From Hydractinia symbiolongicarpus (lineage: Eukaryota; Cnidaria; Hydrozoa; Anthoathecata; Hydractiniidae), in assembly GCF_029227915.1 (NCBI RefSeq), contig NC_079876.1, forward strand, positions 25,951,828-26,015,827: a DNA stretch of 64,000 nt, in the 5' to 3' direction. The notes beneath the pieces were generated by a model that was given only the letters and a program-made list of their open reading frames with translations, made no database searches and was not told where the DNA came from. Positions 38,001-49,646 of this stretch are shown piece after piece. How positions within the stretch are numbered: the first letter of the stretch is position 1; each line of letters begins with the position of its first letter. A program made the position numbers and the translations under genes.

Positions 38001-39304
38001 TGAACAAACACCCTGAAATCAGTGTCAGATGGAATGACACCTGATTGAAATATTTCTTGTGCAACAACAGACGCATATGGATACTTGGCTGCAGATGCAT
38101 AAGCATTTAAAATCCATGGATGTTCAGGCCCTGTTTGGAAAACAAATTCACGTCCACCTATAACAAAAAATAAAGAATATAAATGGTTTCCTTAGCTATT
38201 CCTGCTGCTATCACAATTTAAAAAAGATGTTGTTTTTTTAAAAAAAAATTTTTCCCATCAATCAATTTCTTTCCAGTGCTCTACCTTTATTCTTTTTTTT
38301 GACAGGCAAACCCGAATCTGCCTGAACTTAAATAGAAATGTCCAAATCACAGGCAAGTATCCAGGGTTTCAGGAACATACTTTTACATAGTCTGAGACTG
38401 GGTAACATATTTTAATGATAAAAAATATGATTATTAAACTTTAAAGTTTTTAGTAGAAAAGTTTACCTGATCCAGCAGCTTCTATGTTTACAACAACTTT
38501 AACAAGTGATAACCATCTGTGATCTTTTACAAAAGCATGGCTCCCAGATAACCCACCTTCTTCAGCTCCATTAAACAAAAATATTACACCATGTTTGAGA
38601 TTTTCTGGCTTACCTTGACATATTGCTCTGAAAATTTCTATTAAAACAGCGCAGCTAATGGTATCATCACTAGCACCCTCAGTATTCATAACCGTATCAA
38701 AGTGAACATTGGCCAAAATGTAGGAATTATCAGATTTTGGTGAAGAAATTTTTGCAACAACGTTTGTTATATTCTGGTATGTACTTGTAAATCCAAGATC
38801 AACATAGTTACTTTTTCGCACAAATGCGAACGAACCTGAAGAAGTTTGAAGTTCAATTTCAATATCAAAATCTTTATGAGCAACTTCTTTTATCATGTTA
38901 AGTTCTTTTAGAAGATAGTTAGCTGTCGTAATATCATTTTCATAGCTCCCAGTAACCCTTGGTCCAAATTTTGTTATTGCATTCAAATGTTTTCTAGCTC
39001 TGTCGCCACTAAATTCTTGCAAGGGTGAATCGAAAGGTTTTGATGCAGGTAAAAACGAATCAGATGTGTATATCACGTAAATCAAGAATCCAATAAAAAC
39101 AAACAGGCCTACGATATAACCAGCTCCATAAATTTTGTTAATTTCATTAAATGAACTAGAGAAACGTTGTTTAGATTGAGATGTATCTTTTTTTGCATCA
39201 GCTGCAAAAAAATTTCTGCGTGCACTTCTGTCCACCATTTTAGTTAGCGAGCGAAGCGTGTTTGGCATGTAACTTGGATAAGAAATACGGTTTCGTCTCA
39301 TCAT
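29018..39304 (-). CDS. ERMP1: ERMP1-type endoplasmic reticulum metallopeptidase, copy B, up to 915 aa
   Basis: Complete gene with the same exon structure as copy A: 39304-38467, 38157-37984, 36997-36683, 36594-36347, 34846-34487, 31533-31384, 31010-30817, 30706-30588, 30029-29845, 29182-29018. The eight internal exons have identical lengths in both copies; only the first and last differ. All zinc and catalytic residues are kept ([30 protein letters not shown]). Divergence is modest, mainly at the N-terminus and a few lumenal or membrane positions; one cysteine in exon 7 is changed (NCDG in A, NSDG in B). The ATG at 39304 sits in a MITE-like sequence; the ATG at 39238 has better context (AAAATGG), would give 893 aa, and aligns better with copy A. 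Introns are longer than in copy A, notably intron 5 (31534-34486), which carries Helitrons. Exon 8's 3' edge is certain to within 1 bp. Confidence 0.92.
29316..29379 (+). mobile_element. Helitron 3'-end remnant
   Basis: A hairpin CCGTGGATTTATCCATGGG (29350-29368) is followed by CTAG (29376-29379) and T, matching the termini of the two larger elements at 32554 and 33719. The 5' part is absent or reduced to a few tens of bases. Located in the last intron of ERMP1 copy B. Confidence 0.55.
31765..31985 (+). repeat. Direct duplication of a ~90-bp segment
   Basis: Two copies about 136 bp apart share TACGCCACCCTT, TTTTGACT-like, AAAACATA and CATGTTTGTTGTATA blocks. Located in intron 5 of ERMP1 copy B. 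Confidence 0.65.
32554..33299 (+). mobile_element. Nonautonomous Helitron, copy 1 (746 bp)
   Basis: Starts with TC (TCTATATAATAATACGCCAG) after A and ends with a GTGGATTTTTCCAC hairpin, then CTAG followed by T. That is the Helitron hallmark: 5' TC, 3' hairpin plus CTRR, insertion between A and T, no target duplication. The body has several GACGTCA blocks and no coding capacity. Inserted in intron 5 of ERMP1 copy B in the opposite orientation to the gene. Confidence 0.78.
33719..34465 (+). mobile_element. Nonautonomous Helitron, copy 2 (747 bp)
   Basis: Same family, orientation and nearly the same length as copy 1: 5' TCTATATAATAATATGCCAG, the shared blocks GAGGTGGTGACGT and GGGACCACCTGGGAC, and a 3' GTGGATTTTTCCAC hairpin followed by CTGA then T. 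The 3' end lies just 21 bp from the exon at 34487. About 420 bp of related but degenerate sequence lies between the two copies. Confidence 0.78.
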
Positions 39305-39325
39305 TCTCGACCCCAGAGCTCTTTA
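39302..39325. repeat. Palindromic-MITE remnant overlapping the first ATG of ERMP1 copy B
   Basis: CATTCTCGACCCCAGAGCTC matches one arm of the palindromic elements at 39816-39894 and 39931-40006. Its outer CAT is the complement of the upstream-most in-frame ATG. Confidence 0.6.
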
Positions 39326-39549
39326 CTTTCGATTTTGTTGATTAAGTTCTATTTAATTAGTGGAATTATTATTTTTAATTAAGTTGAATTGCCGACGAAG
39401 GTAAAAATTAAAATTACTACACAATCCTGCGTAGTCGGGTAAACCGCCTAATTTAAGCAAAATGCTTGTAATTAACGTTATTTTGTTTTTCGTTATTCGA
39501 GTTATTGACGATTTTAATTAAACAGGTTGAAGAAAATTTACTGTTACTT

Positions 39550-39640
39550 GCAACCTCGTCCCTAGGGCATCTTGTAGCTTTTCACATCGTCTTGCCATAC
39601 TGATATAAAAAAGACAACATGCGCTGGGAACGAGGTTGTG
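39550..39640. mobile_element. Palindromic MITE, CAACCTCG family
   Basis: Left end GCAACCTCGTCCCTAGGGC and right end GCGCTGGGAACGAGGTTG are inverted repeats; TTACTT occurs directly outside both ends. Related ends occur at 45207, 48687, 53228 and 54105, and singly near 42168, 43185, 44145, 46088, 47188 and 53083. Confidence 0.65.
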
Positions 39641-39815
39641 TTACTTGCTCTTTTAAAAACCGTTCGCTTCACAAAATCACTTCGGAACTGGAATAAACAT
39701 AAACGCAAACGAAAATGGCCGCACGACAGCCCCATGTGACCTAAAAGCATTTTACGAATATACTATAAATGACCGAATACGCATCCAATTAAATAGGCCA
39801 AATGTTGTAAACATC

Positions 39816-39894
39816 CATTCTTGTTCCCAGAGCTCTTTGGAGTTTAAAGATCGACTTTCGAGGTTTATCTCAAAGAGCTCTGGAGTCGAGAATG
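39816..39894. mobile_element. Palindromic MITE with CCAGAGCTCTTTG arms
   Basis: CATTCTTGTTCCCAGAGCTC at the left and GAGCTCTGGAGTCGAGAATG at the right form inverted repeats around TCGACTTTCGAGG. Confidence 0.65.
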
Positions 39895-39930
39895 AAACCT
39901 TGATATTCTAATCGTAACTTTTTACGGTAT

Positions 39931-40006
39931 ACTCGAGCTCAGAGCTCTTTGAGGTAAGCCTCGACTTTCGAGGTTTCATCTCTAAGAGCTTTGGGGACGA
40001 AAATGG
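39931..40006. mobile_element. Second palindromic MITE copy (CCAGAGCTCTTTG family)
   Basis: CAGAGCTCTTTGAGG and TCTAAGAGCTTTGGGG arms around TCGACTTTCGAGG, the same core as the copy at 39816. Confidence 0.6.
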
Positions 40007-40805
40007 TTATACGTAAAGCATATTTAAAACATGCGGATGTTCAAATCAATAGGTTCGAAACATCGTCTTCATAGCTCTTTTAAATAAATTAACGAATTGT
40101 ATCTCAAAAAACTCTAGGGATCAGAATGGATTCGAAATTTCTTACGGAATCAGAAGAAAAAACACGTAAATGCATCGACCCAAACATATTAAGGAATTTA
40201 ACACAAATAACTATTCACGTCTTTCCATACTCTACAATCAAGATCCAATTAGCCTACAATTTGCACATGGACAAAGGTTACCTCGATTAGTAGTATGGAT
40301 GGTCTCGATCATACCCACGTGATTTACCGCTTATTAATTTACCCTCGTGCATGCATGACAAAGTTTCAACGCACCTCCTCCGTCTCTCCCCTGTAATCTC
40401 ATTTATCGACAGCAGCGAAACTTTTCTAGAGCGCGGAGCTCCGATACACACAGAAAATTAAATATTTCCAGACAAGTCAAAGGTACTAAAAGTTATTAAT
40501 GTTATTATTATTATTAATGTTTTTTACTATTTATAATTGTAGTACTTATAAGTTCAGTTTTAACTTTTTCAATTTCTCTTTGTTTTGGTATTTTTAAATG
40601 CGCGTTTGAGTTTGAAGACGGAAGAACTACACAGTTGCTTAGATAACCCAATTTTCCGATACGATAAAAAACGGATTTAAGTTGTCAATCCGCGTTTCGT
40701 TGTTGCTTGTCTTCGTTTTGTTCACTTCACTTTGTATTTGTTTTCTGTTCTGGTGAACTTAGTGAATTTCTTGATAAATTTTATTTTAGAAAACATCGAG
40801 AAACC

Positions 40806-43800
40806 ATGTTTCGATTACCCAAACCGGTATTTCCAATTGCGTTGTTCCTTTTTCAAGTCCTTTTACTGGGTTTGTTCGCTGGTTTTGTGGATTACAAAAA
40901 AACAGTTACAACAGCTATACTTTATACTCGTAAGTATATTTATCCTAAAGCTATCCCAACCCTATGCACTGTTTATGTTGCACTGACAAATTGGTTACTT
41001 AGAGTGCAATCAGCGAAAGATTTAAGAACGAGGTAGTCATCCCTTTGTCGACCTTTTCTATACCCTACCTCTACGTTTGTACAACATTTTTGGAGAGAGA
41101 GATAGAGAGAGAGAGAGAGGTCACCGTTTGCCAATGAACATTTGTGAACCTCATCTCCAGTTTTTTTAGTTAAAAAAGTATGTTCGTCACCAAGCTTCCG
41201 AGACTGTGTTTTGAATTTTGAAAATACACGGGTAAATGTTTACGGTTAAAAGGCACCAGGTAATTTGATAATATAACGCCCAAAAAAATAAAAAAAGTAT
41301 GGAAAAATAAAATTTAGGCGATGTTTACAAAATAGTGGGACGGAAAAAAAGATTACGATATATGCGTGTCTTATTTAAGAATTCAAAACATCTCTAACCT
41401 CATTTATATTTCGAATTAGACTTAGCGATATATGCGTGTCTAATTTAAGAATTCAAAACATCTCTAACCTCATTTATATTTCGAATTAGACTTTTTGTAT
41501 GATGAGATAAGGTTTCGTGATTTTAATAGACAAAAGAACGACAAAAAAAAGAATTTCAACACTGTCGCGTGTGTTTAAATTTCGTTCCTTGGGATTTTGG
41601 CTTTTTTTATACAAAAACCCTTGGAACGAGGCTAACATGCAGGATATGATCCAACATTCACAAAGAAACAAATACGTTAACGGCTTGCTAAAACTTTTAG
41701 CTAATCAGCCTCGTTTTCAATACTTCTGTCAAAGAGAGGCAGATTTTTTTAACGCTCTTCATCGCAGTGTTCAAACATGAGAAAATATACACAACAATTA
41801 CTGAATATAAGCCGTTAACGTAACGCGGTGGTAGAGTGTTATTCAAATCACGAGAAGGCGTGTTGAAGGTGTAACGCATCAATCTGGGGTATAAATTAAC
41901 ATGATAATTAAAATATTGATAATTGTCCAACTCCCATTTATTAGACAGTTAATGTTTTAACCTTTGTTTTCTCCGTTTTGAATAACCGGGTGTGATTGCC
42001 ACAATTTCTGTTTTTTACGAATTACTACTTCAATTGCACAATTAAAAAATTACCACAATTTTATCCATCTTTTTTAATTAAAGATTATATAAAAAGAACA
42101 AAAACAACTTTTTAATTTTTACGTCGATAAGATACATGAACGTAAATTGGGACTTTTTAGGGTTTTGCAACCTTGTCCCCAGAGTCAACAAGCTTTAATC
42201 TGGAGGTTTATCCCAAACAGCTCTGTGGGTGAGAGTGATAATCTACAAAAAACTGGAGCAACACTGCAGAAATTTTTTTAGCGGGAACAAATTTTTTTCA
42301 GCTATATAATGACTGAATACACGCTTTTTATAAGCAATATTTGTTAGCAACACTAGACCCAGGTCCGTAAAAAAAGAAGCAACTTGTAAAAAACAACTCG
42401 CCTGGAGCAAGCAAAGAACAAAAAAGAAGACCCAGAGTCTCTTGGCCCCTGAGGCTTATTGCGGAGCGGCCAACTTTTCGCTGCTATTAAAATCAAAATA
42501 ATGAAGAAAGGCAAAAAGCCCTGGGAATAAGGTTTAGATGCTAAAAGGACCGGCAGCCTTACTAACAACTAGGCACGCCAATTTAGTCTTCCTGAGTAGT
42601 TATAGTCAAAAAGTAGTAAATAGCTGAGCCTGTAATAAAATACAAATCTTAAGCAAAAGCGAAACCCAGGCGAGACCTTATAACTAGTACCACACATAAC
42701 GTTTATCAGGAAAAACAACAAGGAGAATAATTATATACAGATCAGGAAAACAGCAAGGAGAATAATTATATAAAGATTAGGTAAACATAGTACTTTAATT
42801 ATATGTAAACAATTTTTGCTCTTTAACTCGGATACTATTAATGTGGCTTCATTAAACAGCTTTTAAATTAAAGGGGATACAAAAAAGCTCAAGTAAGATC
42901 TCCGTCATTGACCTTACCCTCCATCCTAGCACATTCGGGCCGCATTATGTAATAACCAGACCACTCAGAAGGTCAGCCTCGTGCCCAGGACAACTTGTCT
43001 CTTTTCTGACATTGATTGCTTTTTTAATGGTATTTTCTAAAAATAAATACATTATCAAGTTTGTTTTTATGAGGAAGTAAGACAACACTAGAAACAATCT
43101 CCATTCCAGGACCTGCTGTCACTTTTTGCATATCGGACGGCAAGACTAAGCACAGCGCTGATGAGAGAAAAAAAGCCCTGGGGACGAAGTTGCACGAAGG
43201 ACTGTGTTTGTTAAAAATGCTATACTAAAGAGCCTTAAGAAGGTAATTAATACCTCAAAAAGATTGTTGTTACCTTAAATGGCTTTACATGCAATAATTT
43301 GGTACGTTTCTGTGTAGTAGGAGAAAATAATTACCTATTTAGGTCAAAAATATTTATTGTTTCTTTTACCAGAAAAAATTATATAAAAACAGGGTAAGTG
43401 CTTATATTGAATAAATTGTGGGTGTCAAATATTTGTAAGGTACTTTTCCGTCGTTTTTAGTTATATTTGGGTATCCAATTGTAATATTTAAGACGATTTA
43501 AGATGCTTTTGTGTTCCCATTGCTTATAAATCTCCCCCGCCATAAGCTCGACTTCCGTGTAAGTCACTAGAGTCAAAAATCAACACCTCGTTTTGTAGAC
43601 CCTTTAAGTCAAGTAAAGTTGAGAGCCGCAGTCTTGCTCCACGCCGACGATATCATTACTGTACATACGCGCAGTTGTAACCATCTGACCTGAGCTTCAC
43701 TCTGTTTAAATAAGATCTCTACAATGCTTTGATTAACGAGAGATTCTCACCTTCGCTCCCAAAGTTTTTTGCCTTTTTTTAATTTTTATAAAGACAAAAA

Positions 43801-46800
43801 CCTGGGCAGAAGGGTGGAGAAATTCTTATGTTTTTTTCTTCTTTTCGTGTAAATTTAAGGCGCTAAAGCGGTTGAACTTCAACAGAACTTACAATTCCAT
43901 ACATAACATTAGGCCGTTTTTTGGATAGATCTTAAAATCGGTAAACAGTATGTCCTGATCCATTTTCTACATTATGATGATCTGTTGGCGCACAATGTCT
44001 CAGGAAACTGGGGCATGCTGATGTCAGCAAAAATTAATATCTAATCAAACAACCTAAGATCCATGGAACGCAACCGAATTTGGAGGAAATCGAGGAGACG
44101 ATCTTTGAAAGACAGCTGGCAACTCATAAAAAAACGATACAAGCCCTGGGATCGAGGTTGCTCGGGAGACTAGAATGAACATTAACAGCCCTCTGGTCCA
44201 AGACATTGCAACCAAATTGAATTGACTGCGATTTTTTTTTTGTAAATAACAAAAGTAAAAAATAAATAAATAAGAAAATAAATAAGAAAAAAAAAACGCA
44301 GTTTTTCTTTAGAATTTCAAGATGTACATGTCATGATATTCATCGGATTCGGTTTTTTGATGACATTCTTAAAGAAGTATGGTTTCGGCGCTGTCTCTTA
44401 TAATCTGCTTCTCTCCGCTATCACTATACAATGGGGAACGCTACTCAACGCTTGGATAAGTCAGAGAATAAAAAAAGAAGAAGGACATATTACAACAGAT
44501 GTTGGAGACATTATACTGGATGTAAAGAGGTAGGGTAATAATTCCTTTATTTTGCTTTATTTTGTAAATGTAATTTTTGGGTCTGGTGACGAAATGGAAT
44601 CACTTGATACCTTATCTTAAAAAAAAAGAACGATTTGAGTGAAAAAAGCTCAAATATTTAGTCATTAAATATATTTAGTCGCTTGTTAACGACCAAATTT
44701 GATCAATTTATCGCTGATAAAATTTAGGAAATAAATGTTAACTTTACAAGATATAAAATACATGCAAAAATATTTTTATCAAATTCTCCTTATTTTGTTT
44801 TTGTTTTGTTATAACCATTTAAATTTAACTCATTCAAAATGTGAACCGAAAAATTTACAATATTCGTGACCTTTTTTTATTTAGGCATTTTAGTTATTAA
44901 AGCAGTAAAAAAGAAAACCCCAAAATTAACAAAATTTAGTAGGCAAAATTGATATAAATCTCCACAATCGGCACAAAGTATAGTAACTTTATTTATAAGG
45001 TATATCAAGGCGGGGATCTAACGTAACTCAATCAATTAAAGTATTAACCTGACCAGTACACCTCCGTTTGCGTCGCAGTGTCCTCTGAGGCCCTTAGTTT
45101 TAATAATAGCGCCAAACAAGACAAACGTAGTTTTTATATCTAGCCAACAAACCCAGGGGCTAGGCTCTGTAGGGTATGTTGTAATGGTCAGCTACATCTC
45201 AAAATCAACAACCTCTTCCCAGGGTTCTTGCCTTTATCACAGTGTAAATAAGCACTAACGGCTTTGACATCAGGCAACACACCCTAGAGACGAGGATGAT
45301 AAAACATTAAGAAAAAATGTTGGAACTTTAAGTAGAAGTTTATACAACGACTGGTAGCGTTTTTGATTTTCGCTACAGGGTTCGAGGTTGATATTTTTAG
45401 GCATGTCAAATTTTTCAAAATAAATTTCCGACACATTTTTAAAGTGCGTCTAATTCTACAGCGTTTTCTTTTAGCCTGATGACAGCTGATTTCACCGCTG
45501 CCGCTGTCCTAATAACATATGGAGCTTTGCTTGGTAAAGTCAGTCGATTACAATTACTGGTCATAGCTATCCTGGAATGCATCTTCTTTGCAATCAACGA
45601 AGCGGTTATCATTGAATACCTGCATATTTCTGATGTTGGAGGCTCAATAGTGGTGCATTTATTTGGTGCTTACTTTGGCCTAACTATTTCCGCGATCATT
45701 CGTAACTATGGCGATGAGAATGGAAAGGAAGGCTCGGTTTATCACTCTGATTTATTCTCGATGATAGGTAGGTGGAAACCAGGTGTATAAAATAATGATT
45801 GTCTTTCATTTAATTATTGGAAGCAGCATCAAGGCTAAATCGTTTTTGCCAATTTTTTACCTCTAAGGAATAACCATGGTAGAAGCTATACCATTTCCCT
45901 CTTCTTTTTTTCTGTCCCCCTTCTCCCTCTTCTCTCACCCTAACCCGCCCCCCACACCCCCCCCCCCCCCCGATTTCGTTTCATAAAGGCTTGATATAGC
46001 TAGAAATTGTTCTCAGGTTATATTCACATGTGTAATTTTCAACATTATTAGCAAGACTTCCAAACTTGTTTCTAATTCCCTTCTGTTATTGCAACTTAGT
46101 TCCCAGGACATTTTGCTTTTTTGAATAATTTAATTGTTGGCTGCTATGCAATAACGGCTCAGGCGCCAAGAGGCGCTAGGGGGTCACAAGGATGCTGCTT
46201 CCGTATTAAAACGATTGAAGGCATGTAAATAAGGGACTGATTTGACTGAGTATAGAACAGATTTTCTTGATGTATTTTTATATCGTAGGTACTTTATTTT
46301 TGTGGGTATTTTGGCCAAGTTTTAACGCAGGTCCTGTTGGTGGTCAACAACAAAACCGCGCTATTATTAACACATACTTCGCGCTCGCCGCGTGTGTTGT
46401 CACCACCTTCTTTGTTTCTGTTTGCGTGGACAAGAAGTACAAGTTAAACATGGTAATTACTCCTCCCTCTTTTACTCCTCCTTTCGTTCGTTCGTTCGTT
46501 CGTTCGTTCGTTCGTTCGTTCGTTCGTTCGTTCGTTCGTTCGTTCGTTCGTTCGTTCGTTCGTTCGTTCGTTCGTTCGTTCGTTCGTTCGTTCGTTCGTT
46601 CGTTCGTTCGTTCGTTCGTTCGTTCGTTCGTTCGTTCGTTCGTTCGTTCGTTCGTTCGTTCGTTCGTTCGTTCGTTCGTTCGTTCGTTCGTTCGTTCGTT
46701 CGTTCGTTCGTTCATAGCATTATGACTTAGATTCTGATTGTAGGTACACATCCAGAATGCAACTTTGGCCGGCGGAGTGGCTGTTGGAACCTCAGCAGAT

Positions 46801-48902
46801 TTAATGATAAAACCATGGGGCGCTATTTTGATAGGAATGATTGCTGCTATAATAAGCACGTTAGGATACGCTTATGTGACGGTAAGGCGCGCCTTGTATA
46901 ACACCCATCCGATACTTCTTAATACTTTCTTGCTTTTTGGACGAAGAATTTCCCAATATTGGCTATATTTTTGCATATTTAGCCTTTCTTGACAAAAAGA
47001 TTAAAAGTCCATGATACGTGCGGAGTAAATAATCTCCATGGAATGCCTGCCATCTTTGCTGGTATAGCTGCCGCCATTGCTGCTGCCTCGATTGATAAGA
47101 AAGATTACGGAGGAGAGTAAGTGAGACAAATAAAAATGTTTTACATTCTTTAACTTGGACCTATTTCACAAAAGAAGTTGTTCATTGTAACCTTGTCTCC
47201 AGGACTTTCTAGAACAACACTTCATATTGCGCCCCAATAGAGGAACACATCTGATTTTTGTAGTCTTGTTTTTTTCTTGTTAAAAAAATTTATTACCTTG
47301 ATAAAAATGTTTAAAAACTTTCAAAATATGTTGTGCGAAATTAGCTTCGGTTGTTATGTCGTTATGGCGCATGGTTGTTTATTTGCATCATTACTGGGCA
47401 TGACAGCAATTCTTTTTACTCTCTGCGCATTCGAATTTTTTCGTTCTGTAAAGTAATTGTTATTTTTAGCATTTCTAACTTGTACACAAAGATAAACAAT
47501 AGATCTCTTAAAGAACAAGGTGGATATCAATTCGCAGCCGTTTGCGTTTCGTTCGCTATAGCAGTTGCTGGAGGAGCAATTACAGGTAAGAATTTCTTCT
47601 ACAGGTAAAAATGACTGCACAAATAGATCAAATATCTTATTTTGAGAACATCTTTTCTGGTTTGGACATTTCGACGTTTTTTTTCAAAGTTTGAAGGAGC
47701 ATCACCTGAAATTATCTACTTTTATAATTAATCTACCCCCAGTTAGCTTCCAAACTAACATTTTTACTTCCATATCTGCGTCACAGTTCGTTGGGTGTAT
47801 AGAGAAAAATAATAGAGGCTTTTTGTTAAACTATTTAACCGGCAACCGTCGTCATTAATGATTGATTTACAACTGCTGTTATTGTTTAGGTGTGATAATT
47901 AAATTTTTGGACGGCCTGGACGAAGACGAGATTTACGACGACGAAAGAGAATGGGAGGTTTGTCTTTTTTGCTTTCGATTTCTGACCGGGCGTACGGATC
48001 CGTCCGATATTGCGTTAGTGTTGAAGAGGCTTCGTAACAAAGTGGATACTTAAAGCAATCTCACTACCATAGTTCTTTGGTTTGTGTGTTAAGATTCTCC
48101 ATGGAATGTAGCCAGAGAAAAAAGAAATCCGAAATCAGTTCTTTTTGCATCCGCCTTACTTAAACAATTTCTTACACGCATTAATTTTTGCGCAGAAAAT
48201 AAAAAGAGAACATATTCTTAGAAGACGTGGAAGACTATATTTTTGTGTTTTTGTGTATATGCTTCTTCTGCGCCTAAAAACTAAACTTATTTCGAGCATT
48301 TTTAGGGTTTTTTAGTTATTTTTTGTGTACGTATAAAAATGAGTACGGATAAAAATTACGGTAAAAAAACGTAACCATTCTCAGGTTAGCTATAGCAATA
48401 ACTATTTTCAATTTTAGGAAATTTTAGGAGCTATTCGTGTCAAAATTTAGCAGAAAACACTAAAAACGTAGATAAACCACAAAATTTTAATAAAAAATGA
48501 ACAGTTGCTACTAGAACATAACTACTTGTTATTCTATTTTCAAAATGTGGTCATAGTTACTTAGCTACTTGGAAAGAAAAAATACGCCAGCATGCAGAGA
48601 ATCTCAGTATAACAAATTTTAGGAGCTTTTAAGAAGAATCAATATTTTTGGTCCAAAATTTAGGTTATATTAAAAATTATAGGAGGTGCAACCACCCTAT
48701 CCTAGTCCCCAGGGTTTGGTGCCTATATCAAAGCCGCTAGCGCCGATCTCGATGTCAAAAAGGCAAAAGCCCCTGGGGATGAGGTTGTAACCATCCTGTT
48801 TGCTAATACCGTATATATTTTTATTTGCAGATACCGGAACCAGATAACGTGTATAACCTGGACAGAAATCAAATGGAGTTAAAGGCTACACACCCTGTCT
48901 AA
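40806..48902 (+). CDS. Rh-family ammonium channel (Rhesus glycoprotein-like), 441 aa
   Basis: Complete gene. Exons: 40806-40929, 44313-44529, 45475-45767, 46289-46452, 46744-46881, 46983-47116, 47470-47585, 47890-47957, 48831-48902, summing to 442 codons with stop. Family motifs appear in order: [53 protein letters not shown] and [12 protein letters not shown]. The conserved twin histidines of the Amt/Mep/Rh pore are present (about His175 and His331), so a functional NH3/NH4+ channel of 11-12 helices in the plasma membrane is expected. The C-terminal tail is acidic ([16 protein letters not shown]), as in Rh proteins. The loop between the first helix and FQDVH is short compared with vertebrate Rh glycoproteins. 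Intron 4 is mostly a CGTT microsatellite. Confidence 0.93.
41096..41120. repeat. GA microsatellite
   Basis: About 12 GA units, interrupted once, in intron 1 of the Rh gene. Confidence 0.85.
41356..41495. repeat. 70-bp tandem duplication
   Basis: Two nearly identical 70-bp units starting CGATATATGCGTGTCT and ending near CGAATTAGACTT, in Rh intron 1. Confidence 0.9.
42905..43632 (+). repeat. Dispersed repeat, copy 2
   Basis: Collinear with 9745-10425 (shared blocks listed there). Located in Rh intron 1. Confidence 0.7.
45207..45302. mobile_element. Palindromic MITE, CAACCTCG family (diverged)
   Basis: CAACCTCTTCCCAGGG at the left and CACCCTAGAGACGAGGATG at the right, imperfect inverted ends of the family at 39550. 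Lies in Rh intron 2. Confidence 0.45.
46485..46712. repeat. CGTT tetranucleotide microsatellite, about 57 units
   Basis: An uninterrupted CGTT tract of 228 bp within the 291-bp intron 4 of the Rh gene, starting 32 bp after the donor and ending 31 bp before the next exon. It creates long artificial frames (repeating FVRS on one strand, ERTN on the other). Confidence 0.97.
48687..48792. mobile_element. Palindromic MITE, CAACCTCG family
   Basis: TAGTCCCCAGGG on the left and CCCCTGGGGATGAGGTTGTA on the right form inverted repeats. It lies just upstream of the last Rh exon. Confidence 0.6.
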
Positions 48903-48998
48903 TATTGAACTCGCTTTTTTTCGTTAATATCGACTTTGCTTTTCCGGATGATATCTCACTTGCTTTTTCGGAAAAATATAAACTTTCTGTACATGATA

Positions 48999-49004
48999 AA
49001 TAAA
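48999..49004 (+). terminator. Probable poly(A) signal of the Rh gene
   Basis: Canonical AATAAA, 97 bp downstream of the TAA at 48900-48902. Confidence 0.6.
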
Positions 49005-49640
49005 AGAGCGTGTACAATTACAAGAAATATGATAATATTTACAATAGATAAAACTGACTTCGAATACGAGGCTGTCCTTTCGCAGTTTTAATTTGAGACT
49101 GAATAATTTGTGTGGTAATTTCTAAATCCATTTTATAAAATTTGTATATTATATATCCTCTATCATTGCGTGTCATAAAAGAAAACATTTCCTTAATCTT
49201 TGGTTGGATAGATTTAACCCTCGTTTATGATTGTGTTTGTAGCGATCTAAATGATATTTATGTGAGGTTAGCACATATCTTAGTAATGCATGGTTTTATT
49301 TTGCGTCCGAATAGAGAACACGTCTGATTTCATATTACGTCCACAATAAAGCAACACTGACGTTAAATCAAGCTGTAAGCTTGTACTTTATTTCGCTGGG
49401 ATCATCCAAAAATGCAGCAACGTTGAAAATATACGGAAATTACGTGAATAAAGTTATTGAGTTCTGCATATGAAACAACAAAACATATAGAAGGGTAAAA
49501 AGGGAAGAACAAGAAGGGTAAAAATATTTGTTGACTTGGTTCCAGGTTTTCTATTTAGGCAAAGAGGTCCGGTGCTGTGGTTGACTTGACCGAACCAGCG
49601 TCTAAAAAAGTCAGAAGGATAAAACGAAAACAAAAAAATA

Positions 49641-49646
49641 TTTATT
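49641..49646 (-). terminator. Probable poly(A) signal of the Eph-like gene
   Basis: Minus-strand AATAAA about 160 bp beyond the stop at 49805. Confidence 0.45.

Larger units (their letters stand above)
39305..40805. other. Divergent intergenic region between ERMP1 copy B and the Rh gene
   Basis: About 1.5 kb that should hold both promoters, since the genes point away from each other. It contains three short palindromic elements (39550-39640, 39816-39894, 39931-40006). Coding begins at 40806, so 5' UTR probably lies just before it. Confidence 0.5.

Noticed and set aside
46344-46859. Long open frames made of repeating FVRS or ERTN residues on both strands
   Set aside because: They are translations of the CGTT microsatellite joined to Rh exon or intron sequence; the real exons stop at 46452 and resume at 46744.
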